Source: Amycolatopsis tolypomycina
GTDB lineage: Bacteria; Actinomycetota; Actinomycetes; Mycobacteriales; Pseudonocardiaceae
Direction: 5' to 3'
NCBI RefSeq assembly: GCF_900105945.1
Contig: NZ_FNSO01000004.1
Location: 1,612,001 to 1,676,000, forward strand
Length of the DNA stretch: 64,000 bases
This document shows, one piece after another, positions 44,247-52,885 of the stretch; position 1 is the first letter of the stretch; every line of letters begins with the position of its first letter. The notes beneath the pieces are model-generated. The model was not told the DNA's origin. It searched no databases and was given only the letters and a program-made list of their open reading frames with translations. The position numbers and the translations under genes were made by a program.

Positions 44247-46630
44247 GTGATCGGGTTCGACGGCTCCGCGTACTGACGCACCTTTTCCGAGTCGCGCCGC
44301 ATGGGGGCGCGGCCCGGCGGCTGCTTCGGCGGCTCGCCCGCGTCGATCTTCGGGATCGCGAACCGCTGCGGCTCCGGGGTGAGCGTGATGCGCTCGCCGT
44401 GGTGCAGCACGTCGATCGGCTCGCCGTCGAGCACGTGGTAGGTGGCCTGGTCGGGGTCGATCTCGACCTGGAACCGGGTGCCGCGGAACATCAGCCGGAA
44501 GGTGATCCGGCCCAGCTGCGCGGGCAGCCGTGGCGCGAACGCGAGCGTCCCGCCGTGGTCGCGCAGCCCGCCGAACCCGGCCACCGCGCCCTGCCACGCC
44601 CCGGCCAGCGACGCCATGTGCAGGCCGTTGCGGACGTTGTTGTGCACGTCGTGCAGGTCGGTCAGCGCCGCTTCGGCGAGGTAGTCGTACGCCAGCTCGA
44701 GGTGGCCGACCTCGGCCGCGATGACCGCCTGCGTCCCGGCCGACAGCGAGGAATCGCGCACGGTCCGTGCTTCGTAGTAGGCGAAGTTGCGGGCCTTCTC
44801 CTCCTGGCTGAAGGAATCGCCGCACAGGTGCAGCGCCAGCACCAGGTCCGCCTGCTTCACGACCTGCTTGCGGTACAGGTCGAAGTACGGGTAGTGCAGC
44901 AGCAGCGGGTAGTGCGCCTGGTCGGTGTTCTCGTAGTCCCACTCGTCGTGGTCGAGGAACCCCTCCGACTGCGGGTGCACGCCGAGTTCGGCGTCGTAGG
45001 GCAGGAACATCGCCGCGGCGGCCGCGCGCCAGGAGTCCAGCTCGACGGTGTCGACGCCGAAGCGTGCCGCCACGTCGGGGTGCCGCTCGCACGATTCCGC
45101 CGCCGCCTGCAGGTTCCGCCGCGCCATCAGGTTCGTGTAGACGTTGTTGTCCGCCACGGCCGAGTACTCGTCCGGGCCGGTGACGCCGTCGATGCGGAAG
45201 GTGCCGTGCCGGTCGTGGTGGCCCAGTGACGCCCACAGCCGCGCGGTTTCCAGCAGCAGTTCGGTGCCGTAGTCGCGTTCGAACTGCTCGTCGCCGGTCG
45301 CGTTGAGGTAGCGCACGACGGCGTCGGCGATGTCCGCGCTGACGTGGAACGCCGCCGTGCCGGCCGGCCAGTACGCCGAGCACTCGGCGCCGTTGATCGA
45401 CCGCCACGGGAACGCCGCGCCGCGCAACCCCAGCTGGTGCGCGCGTTCCCGCGCCTTGTCCATTGTGGAGTGACGCCAGCGCAGCGCGTCGCGCGCCGCG
45501 TCGGGGATCGTGTAGGTGAGCACCGGCAGGACGAAGGATTCGGTGTCCCAGAAGGCGTGCCCGTCGTAGCCGGGCCCGGTCAGCCCCTTGCCGGCGATCG
45601 CGCGGCTTTCCCCGCGGGCCCCGGCCTGCAGGATGTGGAAGAGGGCGAACCGGACGGCCTGCTGCAGCTCGGGATCGCCCTCGATCTCGATGTCCGACGT
45701 CCGCCAATAGTCGTCGAGGAACTCGCGCTGCTCGGTGAGCAGGCCCTTCCAGCCCGTCTGGCGGGCGCCGGCCAGCGCCGCCTCGACCTGCGAACGCAGC
45801 GCCGGCACCGAGCGCTGCGCCGACCAGCCGTAGGCGAGGAACTTGGTGATCCACAGCCGCCCGCCCTTCGGCACGTCGACCGCGACGGTCAGCCGGGCGA
45901 GGTCCTCCTCGGCGTGGATGCGGGCGCGGATCCCGTCGTCCACCTCGATCTTGTGGTCCATCGCCGCGGCCATCCGCAGTCCGGACCGGCGGGTCTGGTG
46001 CACCAGCACGGCGTTGTACTCCGACGCGCGGTGGAACTGGCCCACCAGCGGGGATTCCAGCGCGGCGGCGACCCGCGGGTCGCTGGTGTCGGACTCGATC
46101 GGCTCGTTGGCCAGCAGGTCGGACTGGACGACCAGCTGCAGGTCCTCGTCGAGCGGCTCGACCTCGTAGCGGATCGCGGCGATCGCGCGCTGGGTGAACG
46201 ACACCAGCCGCTCGGTGCGCACGCGGACCCGCCGCCCGGTCGGCGACGACCATTCCGTGGTCCGGCTCAGCGTGCCCTTGCGGAAGTCGAGGACGCGGTC
46301 GTGTGCGGTGGCCGCGCCGTAGCGCATGTCGAGCGGTTCGTCCTCGACGAGCAGCCGGATGATCTTGCCGTCGGTGACGTTGACGACCGTCTGGCCCTCT
46401 TCGGGGTAGCCGTAGCCCGCTTCGGCGTAGGGGAGTTCGTGCTGCTCGTAGAAGCCGTTCAGGTACGTGCCGGGCAGCCCGCGCGGCTCGGCCTCCTCGA
46501 GGGTGCCGCGCAGGCCGATGTGGCCGTTGGACACCGCGAACGCCGATTCGGTGCGCTGCAGGGCGTCGACGTCCATGCCGCGCCACCGCAGGGCCCAGGG
46601 CGCGCACTCGTAGCCGTGCGGTTCGGTCAT
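44228..46630 (-). CDS. GH65 disaccharide phosphorylase (maltose/trehalose/kojibiose type)
   Basis: 800 residues. N-terminal beta-sandwich (about 1-270), linker, (alpha/alpha)6 barrel (about 330-700) and C-terminal beta domain. The general acid is Glu488 in VTGPDEYSAVADNNVYTN, and KQVVKQADLVLALHL is the conserved phosphate/substrate region. Such enzymes split an alpha-glucosidic disaccharide with phosphate to glucose plus beta-glucose 1-phosphate. The upstream gene is a beta-phosphoglucomutase that would use that product, and the two overlap (ATGA), which supports the phosphorylase role over a hydrolase. Substrate not readable. Confidence 0.9.
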   Translation of the reverse strand: MTEPHGYECAPWALRWRGMDVDALQRTESAFAVSNGHIGLRGTLEEAEPRGLPGTYLNGFYEQHELPYAEAGYGYPEEGQTVVNVTDGKIIRLLVEDEPLDMRYGAATAHDRVLDFRKGTLSRTTEWSSPTGRRVRVRTERLVSFTQRAIAAIRYEVEPLDEDLQLVVQSDLLANEPIESDTSDPRVAAALESPLVGQFHRASEYNAVLVHQTRRSGLRMAAAMDHKIEVDDGIRARIHAEEDLARLTVAVDVPKGGRLWITKFLAYGWSAQRSVPALRSQVEAALAGARQTGWKGLLTEQREFLDDYWRTSDIEIEGDPELQQAVRFALFHILQAGARGESRAIAGKGLTGPGYDGHAFWDTESFVLPVLTYTIPDAARDALRWRHSTMDKARERAHQLGLRGAAFPWRSINGAECSAYWPAGTAAFHVSADIADAVVRYLNATGDEQFERDYGTELLLETARLWASLGHHDRHGTFRIDGVTGPDEYSAVADNNVYTNLMARRNLQAAAESCERHPDVAARFGVDTVELDSWRAAAAAMFLPYDAELGVHPQSEGFLDHDEWDYENTDQAHYPLLLHYPYFDLYRKQVVKQADLVLALHLCGDSFSQEEKARNFAYYEARTVRDSSLSAGTQAVIAAEVGHLELAYDYLAEAALTDLHDVHNNVRNGLHMASLAGAWQGAVAGFGGLRDHGGTLAFAPRLPAQLGRITFRLMFRGTRFQVEIDPDQATYHVLDGEPIDVLHHGERITLTPEPQRFAIPKIDAGEPPKQPPGRAPMRRDSEKVRQYAEPSNPITESYSG

Positions 46631-47358
46631 CGGTCCTCCAGGAGGTCGGCCAGGTCGTCGACGACGATGTCGGCGCCGTGCGCCCGCAGTTCCGCGGCCT
46701 GGTCGGCCCGGTTCACGCCCACGACGTACCCGAAGCCGCCGGCCTTGCCGGCCTGGACGCCGGACTGGGCGTCCTCGAAGACGGCCGCGTGCGCGGGTTC
46801 GACGCCGAGCGCCGCGGCGCCGGCCAGGAACGAGTCCGGCGCCGGCTTGCCCTTCAGGTGCTGTTCGCGGATCACGATGCCGTCGATGCGGGCCTCGACG
46901 TACTGGCTCAGCTCGGCGCCGTCGAGCACCTTGGCGCCGTTGGCCGACGACGTCACGACGGCGATGCGCAGGCCGGCGGCCTTGACGGCCTGGAGGTAGC
47001 GCACCGAACCGGGGTAGGGGTTGACCCCGCGCTCGTCGATGATCTTGAGGACCAGTTCGTTCTTGCGGTTGCCGACGCCGTTGACGGTGGGGGCGTCCAC
47101 CGGGTCGTCCGGGGTGCCCTCGGGCAGCACGATCCCCCGTGACCGCAGGAACTCCCGCACGCCGTCGGCGCGCGGGCGGCCGTCCACGAAAGCCGCGTAG
47201 TCGTGGTCGGTGAACTCCGCGAACCCGGCGCCGTCACGGGCGCGGAGGAACTCGTCGAACGTCCGTTTCCAGGCCTCGCGGTGGAGGATCGCCGTGCCGG
47301 TCAGCACTCCGTCGAGGTCGAACAAGCAGGCGGTGATGGTCTCGGGCAATCCCGTCAT
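46627..47358 (-). CDS. pgmB: Beta-phosphoglucomutase (HAD family)
   Basis: 243 residues from ATG 47358. HAD motif I is CLFDLDGVLTGTAILHREAWK with the nucleophile Asp and the second Asp. Motif II is VVTSSANGAKVL, motif III lysine lies in LKGKPAPDSFLAGAAALGV, and motif IV is AVFEDAQSGVQAGKAGGF. It converts beta-glucose 1-phosphate to glucose 6-phosphate. It sits between an ArsR-type regulator (9 bp upstream) and the GH65 gene (overlapping), forming a complete disaccharide-to-G6P route. Confidence 0.9.
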   Translation of the reverse strand: MTGLPETITACLFDLDGVLTGTAILHREAWKRTFDEFLRARDGAGFAEFTDHDYAAFVDGRPRADGVREFLRSRGIVLPEGTPDDPVDAPTVNGVGNRKNELVLKIIDERGVNPYPGSVRYLQAVKAAGLRIAVVTSSANGAKVLDGAELSQYVEARIDGIVIREQHLKGKPAPDSFLAGAAALGVEPAHAAVFEDAQSGVQAGKAGGFGYVVGVNRADQAAELRAHGADIVVDDLADLLEDR

Positions 47359-47367
47359 GCCCGCACG

Positions 47368-47727
47368 CTACCGGTGTTCGCGGTCGTTCGCGGCGTGTGG
47401 CCGAACTCGGTGAATGAGTTCGTGCACGGTCGCGTCCGCCAGCCGGTAGCGCACCACACGGCCGGTGCGTTGCGGTGTGACCAGGCCGTGGGCCCGCAGC
47501 AGCCGCAGGGCCTGCGACACCGCGGTGTCGGTCATGCCGGTGGCCGCGGCGAGGTCGGTGACGCTGATCTCGCGGGCGTAGTGGATGCAGACCAGCAGGG
47601 CGAGCCGCGAGGGGTCGGCGACCACGGAGAAGCGCCGGGCCCATTCGTCGATGACGGCGCGGTCGCCCAGACCGTCGACCGCCGCCGCGACGCGTTCCGG
47701 GTCGATCAGCTTGCGGTCGGTGTCCAC
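47368..47727 (-). CDS. ArsR/SmtB-type regulator heading the pgmB-GH65 operon
   Basis: 119 residues from GTG 47727 (VDTDRKLIDPERV); an upstream start adds 12 residues without family similarity. The winged helix is FSVVADPSRLALLVCIHYAREISVTDLAAATGMTDTAVSQALRLLRAHGLVTPQRTGRVVRYRL. The His-rich C-terminal VHELIHRVRPHAANDREHR could bind a metal. It lies 9 bp before pgmB on the same strand. A metal-sensor-type repressor leading a sugar phosphorylase operon is unusual. Confidence 0.8.
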   Translation of the reverse strand: MDTDRKLIDPERVAAAVDGLGDRAVIDEWARRFSVVADPSRLALLVCIHYAREISVTDLAAATGMTDTAVSQALRLLRAHGLVTPQRTGRVVRYRLADATVHELIHRVRPHAANDREHR

Positions 47728-47823
47728 CCCCGGATGATTCCACCCCGGTCGCGGGCCGACCACCGGTGGCCTGGGTCACGCGGTGCTTGACGCTCGTCGT
47801 CCCGCGGGCGACCCTGGGATTAA

Positions 47824-47833
47824 GACAGCTGTC
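47824..47833. promoter_or_regulatory. Palindrome upstream of the thioesterase gene
   Basis: GACAGCTGTC, a perfect 10-bp palindrome 17 bp before ATG 47851, near where the promoter or leader should be. A TetR/MarR-type operator is possible. Confidence 0.3.
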
Positions 47834-47850
47834 ATAGTCGAGGAGCCCGG

Positions 47851-48351
47851 ATGACCGACGTCGAAGCCCAGGTCCGTTCGAAGACCATCACGTGGCAGGA
47901 CCCCCTGGAAGCGGCTCGGCTGGGCGCCACGATGTCCGGCCTGGAGTACATGCGGGCGATCGCCGACGGCAGCGTCCCGCCGGCCCCGATCGCGGCGCAC
48001 TTCGGCATGCGCTGGGAAAGCATCAAACCCGGCGAGGTCGTCGCGGTCGCCGAACCGGACGAGTCCCTGTACAACCCGATCGGCATGGTCCACGGCGGCG
48101 TGGCGGCGACGATGCTGGACTCGGTGGTCGGCTGCGCGGTCCACACGACACTCCCGGCCGGCGTCGGCTACGCGTCGGTGGAGCTCAAGGTGAGCTACCT
48201 GCGCGCGATCCACGCCGGCCGCGGCGAAATCCGCGCGACGGGCCGCGTCGTGAAGGAGGGGTCCCGGATCGCGTTCGCGGAGGGGGAGATCCGCGACGCC
48301 GAGGGCAAGCTGCTGGCCACGGCGTCGGGGACCTGCGTCATCACCCGCTGA
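47851..48351 (+). CDS. PaaI/YbgC-type hotdog thioesterase
   Basis: 166 residues from ATG 47851 (GAGGAGC upstream). Single hotdog domain: NPIGMVHGGVAATMLDSVVGCAVHTTLPAG holds the HGG motif and the central helix with the catalytic Asp, followed by ASVELKVSYLRAIHAGRGEIRATGRVVKEG. It hydrolyses acyl-CoA thioesters, often aromatic ones. It is divergent from the arsR-pgmB-GH65 operon. The 3' end overlaps the convergent NTF2-like gene by 11 bp. Confidence 0.85.
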   Translation: MTDVEAQVRSKTITWQDPLEAARLGATMSGLEYMRAIADGSVPPAPIAAHFGMRWESIKPGEVVAVAEPDESLYNPIGMVHGGVAATMLDSVVGCAVHTTLPAGVGYASVELKVSYLRAIHAGRGEIRATGRVVKEGSRIAFAEGEIRDAEGKLLATASGTCVITR

Positions 48352-48670
48352 TCGGCTGCTTGACGTCCCAGTGCTCGACGAGCAGGCCGTCCTCGACGCG
48401 CAGGATGTCGACGACCGCCATCCCGGCCACGTGCAGGTGCGCGACGACGAGGTCGTCCTCGGCGACGACGTGCCGGATCACGGCGGTCGCGCCGGCCAGC
48501 GGCGAGTTCTTCACGGCGTCGGTGAACGCCTCCCGGCCAGAGGGCAGGCCCGGGCTGTGGGTGACGAAGTCGGGGTGCAGTGCGGCCTTCGCGGTGTCGA
48601 AGTCCTTGTGCACGAACAGGTTCTCCAGGCAGGCGAGGACGATCATGCGGTTCTTCGCGGCTTCGCTCAT
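48341..48670 (-). CDS. NTF2-like/SnoaL-fold protein
   Basis: 109 residues from ATG 48670 (MSEAAKNRMIV); ATG 48694 adds eight residues. The NTF2-like cone fold is suggested by ENLFVHKDFDTAKAALHPDFVTHSPGLPSGREAFTDAVKN and the C-terminal strands VVAHLHVAGMAVVDILRVEDGLLVEHWDVKQPI. The last block is typical of SnoaL-type polyketide cyclase relatives. Enzymatic role unknown. Confidence 0.75.
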   Translation of the reverse strand: MSEAAKNRMIVLACLENLFVHKDFDTAKAALHPDFVTHSPGLPSGREAFTDAVKNSPLAGATAVIRHVVAEDDLVVAHLHVAGMAVVDILRVEDGLLVEHWDVKQPISG

Positions 48671-48721
48671 GCCGCCGATGCTGCTCCCCGGCACACCGGA
48701 CGTCGATTACGCGGGAGGTAA

Positions 48722-49198
48722 TCAGCGCGGCGGCCGGACCCGTCGGGCGCGGATCGCGTCGCCGCCGCCGTACCGGCCGATGACCGCCGCCAGGAGGTTC
48801 CGTGCGTCTTCGGCCCGCTCGGTGCCGTACTCCGCCTCGATTTCCTCCTGGAGTTCGCACCGCAGCACGCGGGTGGCCGTGACGGCGGCCAGTGCGTGCT
48901 CGGTCAGGTGCAGCAGTTTCGTGCGCGCGTCGGCAGGGTCGGCTTCGCGGCGCAGCAGCCCCCGGCGTTCGAGGTCCGCCACGGCCTTCGACGCGGCCTG
49001 CTGGGTCACGGCCATCCGCTCGGCCAGTGCGGTGATGGACAGCGGCGCGGCCAGGACGTGCTGGATCACGACGCCGTCGTTGAAGCGGAGGTCGCCGAAG
49101 CCCTGCTCGGTGAGCCGCCGCTGGACCTCGTCGGTCATCGCCCAGCCCGCGAAGAGGGCCGTCAAGGAGAGGTCGAGCGTGCTAGGATCCACAACCAT
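48722..49198 (-). CDS. MarR-family regulator
   Basis: 158 residues from ATG 49198, which shares bases with the divergent start at 49197. Winged helix: NDGVVIQHVLAAPLSITALAERMAVTQQAASKAVADLERRGLLRREADPADARTKLLHLTEHA. A 34-bp dyad covers its start codon, so it very likely represses itself and the divergent flavoprotein. With transcription starting inside the dyad, the mRNA would have little or no leader. Confidence 0.83.
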   Translation of the reverse strand: MVVDPSTLDLSLTALFAGWAMTDEVQRRLTEQGFGDLRFNDGVVIQHVLAAPLSITALAERMAVTQQAASKAVADLERRGLLRREADPADARTKLLHLTEHALAAVTATRVLRCELQEEIEAEYGTERAEDARNLLAAVIGRYGGGDAIRARRVRPPR

Positions 49199-49214
49199 GG
49201 TTGTGGAATCTAGC
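49181..49214. promoter_or_regulatory. 34-bp operator dyad containing two divergent start codons
   Basis: Arms GCTAGGATCCACAACCA and TGGTTGTGGAATCTAGC match at 15 of 17 positions with no loop. The central CATG provides ATG for both genes: 49197 rightward and 49198 leftward. Candidate MarR operator. Confidence 0.6.
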
Positions 49215-49658
49215 AGAGTGCCCGCCGAGCTGGCGGACGCGTTCGTGCGCGTGGCGCACCGGATCGTCTGGTGCACGCTGGTGACCGTCGACCGGCGGGG
49301 AAGGCCGCGGTCCCGGGTCGTCCACCCGATCTGGGAACAGACGCCGGACGGCCTGACCGGACGGCTGTTCACCCGGCCGACACCGCTGAAGCTCGCGCAC
49401 CTGGCGGCGTCGCCGTACGTGTCGTGCTCGTACTGGGACCCGCAGCACGAGGTGGCGGTGGCGGAGTGCCGCGCGGAGTTCGAGGACGACGAGGCGGCGC
49501 GCAAGGACCTGTGGGACCTCTTCGCGTCGACACCGGAGCCGCTGGGCTACGACCCGAAGATCCTCGGCGGCGCGGACCACCGCGACCCGAAGATCACGGT
49601 GCTGCGCCTGACACCCTGGCGGATTTCGACCGGCGGCGAAGCCTGGCGAGCGGCTTAG
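49197..49658 (+). CDS. Pyridoxamine 5'-phosphate oxidase-family flavin-binding protein
   Basis: 153 residues from ATG 49197; GTG starts at 49203 and 49218 are alternatives. Split-barrel fold: IVWCTLVTVDRRGRPRSRVVHPIWEQ, then LFTRPTPLKLAHLAASPYVSCSYWDP. Such proteins bind FMN or F420 and reduce small molecules. It is divergent from, and probably controlled by, the MarR gene whose operator contains its start. The stop overlaps the convergent ROK gene by 4 bp. Confidence 0.8.
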   Translation: MVVESSRVPAELADAFVRVAHRIVWCTLVTVDRRGRPRSRVVHPIWEQTPDGLTGRLFTRPTPLKLAHLAASPYVSCSYWDPQHEVAVAECRAEFEDDEAARKDLWDLFASTPEPLGYDPKILGGADHRDPKITVLRLTPWRISTGGEAWRAA

Positions 49659-50854
49659 GCGGCACCCACCCGGCGGTCGAACACCAGGCCTTCGGCCGCC
49701 CGCAGGCCCACGCTGATCGCGCCGGTCAGCACCGCGTCCTCGCCCAGCTCGCCCTGGACCACCTTGGGCACCAACGGCGTGAACGCGCGCAGCGCCCGGT
49801 CGATCGGCTCCAGCAGCAGGTCGGCCGCCGTGCCCATGCCGCCGCCCAGGACGATCAGCTCCGGGTCGATCACCGCCGCCACCGAGGCCACCGTGTACGC
49901 CAGGCGGTCGGCTTCCGTCTCCACGGCGCGGCGGGCCAGCTCGTCGCCCTCGCGGGCCAGGCGGAACACCTCGCGGGCCGATTTCGCCGTGCCCAGGCCG
50001 AGTTCGCGGGCGCCCTGGACGACCGACTGCGCCGCCGTCGCCTCCTCGAGGTGGCCGCGGGCGGGCGGGGTGCCGGGTTCGTCGGCCGCGCGCGTGCGGC
50101 CGTACGGGAGGTAGCCGATCTCGCCCGCCGCGCCGGTCGCGCCGCGGAACACCCGGCCGTCGACCATCAGGCCCATGCCGACGCCGGTGCCGATCGTGAT
50201 GCAGCCGAACACCGACGCGCCGCGCGCGGCCCCGCTCTCCCACTCGCCGACGGCGGTGAGGTTCGCGTCGTTCTCCACCATCAGGTCCGGCCCTAGCACC
50301 GCTTCGAGGTCGTCGATCAGCCCCGCGCGGCCCCAGCCCGGCAGGTTCGGCGCGTGCCGGAAGCACCGCTTCTCCGGATCGGCGACGCCGGGGGAGCCGA
50401 CCACGCGGACAACGATGTCGCCCGCCGACAGCCCGGCCTCCGCGATCGCCGCCGCCGCGATCTTCCCGACCGCCGTCACCAGCGCCGCGCCGGAGCGCGC
50501 GGTGTTGCGCTCGTCGCGGCGCGCCACGACCACGCGGCCGAGGTCCGACACCGCGACCCGCAGGTGCTCGCGGCCGATGTCGACGCCCAGCACGTACCCC
50601 GCGGTGGGATCGGCCTCGTACAGCACGGCCGAGCGCCCGGTGCCGGTGGACGTCTGCCCGGTCGGCCGCGCCAGGCCGGCCGCCTCCAGCGCCAGCAGCG
50701 CCTGGCTGACCGTCGGCTTCGACAGCCCGGTGTCCTTCGCGACCTGCGGCCGGGTCGCCGGCCCGCCGCGGCGCAGCAGGTCGAGCACCGCCCGCTGGTT
50801 GATCTTGCGCATCCCGGCGGGGGTACCGACCGTGGGAACTTCTACGCCGGCCAC
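49655..50854 (-). CDS. ROK-family transcriptional regulator
   Basis: 399 residues from GTG 50854 (AGGAGG upstream). N-terminal winged helix (about 15-75; NQRAVLDLLRRGGPATRPQVAKDTGLSKPTVSQALLALEAAGL), then a ROK sugar-kinase fold (about 85-395; GYVLGVDIGREHLRVAV, VENDANLTAVGEWESGAARGASVFGCITIGTGVGMGLMV). The zinc motif CxCGxxGC of ROK kinases is absent after GATGAAGEIGYLPYG, as in many regulatory members. It probably senses a sugar; no sugar genes are adjacent. Confidence 0.85.
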   Translation of the reverse strand: MAGVEVPTVGTPAGMRKINQRAVLDLLRRGGPATRPQVAKDTGLSKPTVSQALLALEAAGLARPTGQTSTGTGRSAVLYEADPTAGYVLGVDIGREHLRVAVSDLGRVVVARRDERNTARSGAALVTAVGKIAAAAIAEAGLSAGDIVVRVVGSPGVADPEKRCFRHAPNLPGWGRAGLIDDLEAVLGPDLMVENDANLTAVGEWESGAARGASVFGCITIGTGVGMGLMVDGRVFRGATGAAGEIGYLPYGRTRAADEPGTPPARGHLEEATAAQSVVQGARELGLGTAKSAREVFRLAREGDELARRAVETEADRLAYTVASVAAVIDPELIVLGGGMGTAADLLLEPIDRALRAFTPLVPKVVQGELGEDAVLTGAISVGLRAAEGLVFDRRVGAA

Positions 50855-50954
50855 CCGTGCCCGCCTCCTGTCGTCCTCGTGCTGCCTGCCACGCTAGCCG
50901 CCCGACCCCCGTGCCCGCCGGAATACCCGCACTTCGCGGCCCGTTGACCGGTGC

Positions 50955-51695
50955 ATGAGCACTCCGGGACGCGGCCGGGTCCGCGTGGCAAGCGGCGCGA
51001 AGCGGGTACGGGTGTTCCTCGGCGGGCAGGTCGTCGCGGACACGGTGCACCCCCTCCTGGTGTGGGAAGTTCCGTACTACCCCACGTACTACATCCCGCG
51101 CGCGGACGTCGTGAGCGGTGTTCTCGTCCCCTCCGGCCGGACGGCGCACTCGCCGAGCCGCGGAGAAGCTGTTCTGTCGACGATAAAGGGTGCCGGAGCC
51201 GAGGCGGTGGACGGCGCGCTGGAGTACCCGGATTCGCCGATCGAGGAGCTCCGCGGCCACGTCCGCTTCGAGTTCTCCGCGTTCGACTGGTTCGAAGAGG
51301 ACGAGCAGATCTTCACGCACCCGCGCGACCCGGGCGTCCGCGTCGACGTCCTGCCGAGCTCCCGCCACGTCCGGATCGAGGTCGACGGCGTCACGGTCGC
51401 CGACTCGGTGCGGCCGCACCTGCTGTTCGAGACCGGCCTGCCGACCCGCTACTACCTGCCCCGCGTGGACGTCCGGATGGACCTGCTTTCCCGGATCGAC
51501 ACGGTGACGCACTGCCCGTACAAGGGCGCGGCCGAGCACTTCGACGTGGCCGGGCACGCGGACCTCGCCTGGAGCTACCCGACACCGCTGCCCGAGAGCA
51601 TCCGGGCCGCCGGGCTGGTGGCGTTCCTCGACGAGAAGGTGGACGTGTACGTCGACGGGGTGCGGCAGGACCGCCCGAAGACGAAGTTCGCGTAG
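50955..51695 (+). CDS. Double DUF427-domain protein
   Basis: 246 residues from ATG 50955. Two DUF427 domains lie in tandem: first about 18-85 (RVRVFLGGQVVADTVHPLLVWE, YYIPRADVV), second about 125-235 (HVRIEVDGVTVADSVRPHLLFETGLPTRYYLPRVDVRMDLL, THCPYKGAAEHFDV, RVDVYVDG-like end). The family folds as a small beta-tent; enzymatic role unknown. Not visibly co-transcribed with neighbours. Confidence 0.82.
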   Translation: MSTPGRGRVRVASGAKRVRVFLGGQVVADTVHPLLVWEVPYYPTYYIPRADVVSGVLVPSGRTAHSPSRGEAVLSTIKGAGAEAVDGALEYPDSPIEELRGHVRFEFSAFDWFEEDEQIFTHPRDPGVRVDVLPSSRHVRIEVDGVTVADSVRPHLLFETGLPTRYYLPRVDVRMDLLSRIDTVTHCPYKGAAEHFDVAGHADLAWSYPTPLPESIRAAGLVAFLDEKVDVYVDGVRQDRPKTKFA

Positions 51696-51699
51696 GCCT

Positions 51700-52323
51700 T
51701 CAGGCGCCGAAGACGGCTCGCACGGCCGCCTCGTCGCCTTCGATGTCGAGTGCGGCCTCGGTCTCGTCGAAGGCGAGCACGCCCGCGGCCAGGCCGAGCA
51801 CGAGGGCGGCGCCGGCCCGCACGACGGCGTCGAGCGCGCGTCCGTCGTGCCGGCCCACCTCGACGCCCGAGCGCGTGGCCCGGACCTGGACGAGCTGGTC
51901 GTCGACCGCGATGCCGACCGTCGCCTGCCGTCGCGCGGTCACCCGGCCGCCGAGCAGGGCCGGGAGGGCGACGACGAGCCATTCGCCGCGGAACCGGTCG
52001 TTTCCGGGGCCGCGCACCATCAGCGGCGCCGACCAGCGGACGAGACCTTCGACCGGTTCGCGCAGCCCGGCACCCCAGGGCGTGAGGGCGTACACGATCC
52101 CGTTGCCTTCCGCGGCCGGCCGTCGCTCGACCACGCCGGCGTGCTCGAGGTCGCGGAGCCGGTCGGCCAGCAGGTTGGTGGCCACGCCGGGGAGCCCGTC
52201 GAGCAGCTGCCGGTACCGCGCTGGCCCGATGAGCAACTGGCGGACGACGAGCAGGTTCCACCGGTCGCCCACGACGTCGAGCGCCCGGGCGAGTCCGCAG
52301 TACTGACCGTAGCTCCGGCTCAT
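51700..52323 (-). CDS. HxlR-family regulator with C-terminal SCP2-like domain
   Basis: 207 residues from ATG 52323 (MSRSYGQYCGLARAL). HxlR winged helix: VVGDRWNLLVVRQLLIGPARYRQLLDGLPGVATNLLADRLRDLEHAGVVERR...IVYALTPWGAGL. The C-terminal part (about 115-205) looks like an SCP2 lipid-binding fold, common in the long HxlR subgroup. It diverges from a SnoaL-like gene, with two dyads in the 68-bp gap that are likely its operators. Confidence 0.83.
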   Translation of the reverse strand: MSRSYGQYCGLARALDVVGDRWNLLVVRQLLIGPARYRQLLDGLPGVATNLLADRLRDLEHAGVVERRPAAEGNGIVYALTPWGAGLREPVEGLVRWSAPLMVRGPGNDRFRGEWLVVALPALLGGRVTARRQATVGIAVDDQLVQVRATRSGVEVGRHDGRALDAVVRAGAALVLGLAAGVLAFDETEAALDIEGDEAAVRAVFGA

Positions 52324-52332
52324 GGTCCCTCC

Positions 52333-52367
52333 ACTTGACAATCGCAAGTCCGCTTGACTATATCAAG
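52333..52367. promoter_or_regulatory. Two adjacent dyads, candidate HxlR operators
   Basis: ACTTG-N7-CAAGT (52333-52349) and CTTGA-CTATA-TCAAG (52353-52367) lie side by side between the divergent HxlR and SnoaL-like genes and share the half-site CTTG/CAAG. Confidence 0.55.
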
Positions 52368-52391
52368 TGCAGCCGATCTTGAGGAGCCGTC

Positions 52392-52874
52392 ATGACCGTT
52401 CTCCCGGCGATCACCGCCCTGCGCACCGCCGGAGAGCGCGGCGACGCCGACGCGGTCGCCGAACTGCTGGCGCCCGACGTCGTCTTCCACTCGCCGATCT
52501 CGGCGCGGCTCCGCTTCGAGGGCAAGGCCGAGGTCGCGGCCCTGCACCGGGACATCTTCGCCGTCCTGGCGGATCTCGAAACCACCGAACCGCTCGTGTG
52601 CGGCGACACGGGCTCGTTCACGTTCCGTGCGCGCGTCCGCGGCGTCGAACTCGAAGCCGTGAACGTGATCCGCGTCGACGAGCAGGGCCGGATCGTCGAG
52701 TGCAAGGTGTACGCCCGTCCGCTCCCGAGCCTCGCGACACTGTTCTCGGCGCTCCCGCCGCGCGTGGCGGCGCGGCGGCGCGGACGTCTCACCGGAGCGC
52801 TCGTCGCGCTCGCCACCCGGCCGCTCGCCTTCGTGCTGCGCGCGGCCGACCGGGTGGCCCCGAAGCTCGTATAA
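52392..52874 (+). CDS. SnoaL-like NTF2-fold protein
   Basis: 160 residues from ATG 52392 (GAGGAGC upstream). NTF2-like fold: AGERGDADAVAELLAPDVVFHSPISARLRFEGKAEVAALHRDIFAVL, then VELEAVNVIRVDEQGRIVECKVYARPL. A short basic C-terminal tail (about 125-160) follows the fold. It may act on a small hydrophobic substrate. The divergent HxlR gene probably controls it. Confidence 0.78.
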   Translation: MTVLPAITALRTAGERGDADAVAELLAPDVVFHSPISARLRFEGKAEVAALHRDIFAVLADLETTEPLVCGDTGSFTFRARVRGVELEAVNVIRVDEQGRIVECKVYARPLPSLATLFSALPPRVAARRRGRLTGALVALATRPLAFVLRAADRVAPKLV

Positions 52875-52885
52875 CGCCCTATGCC

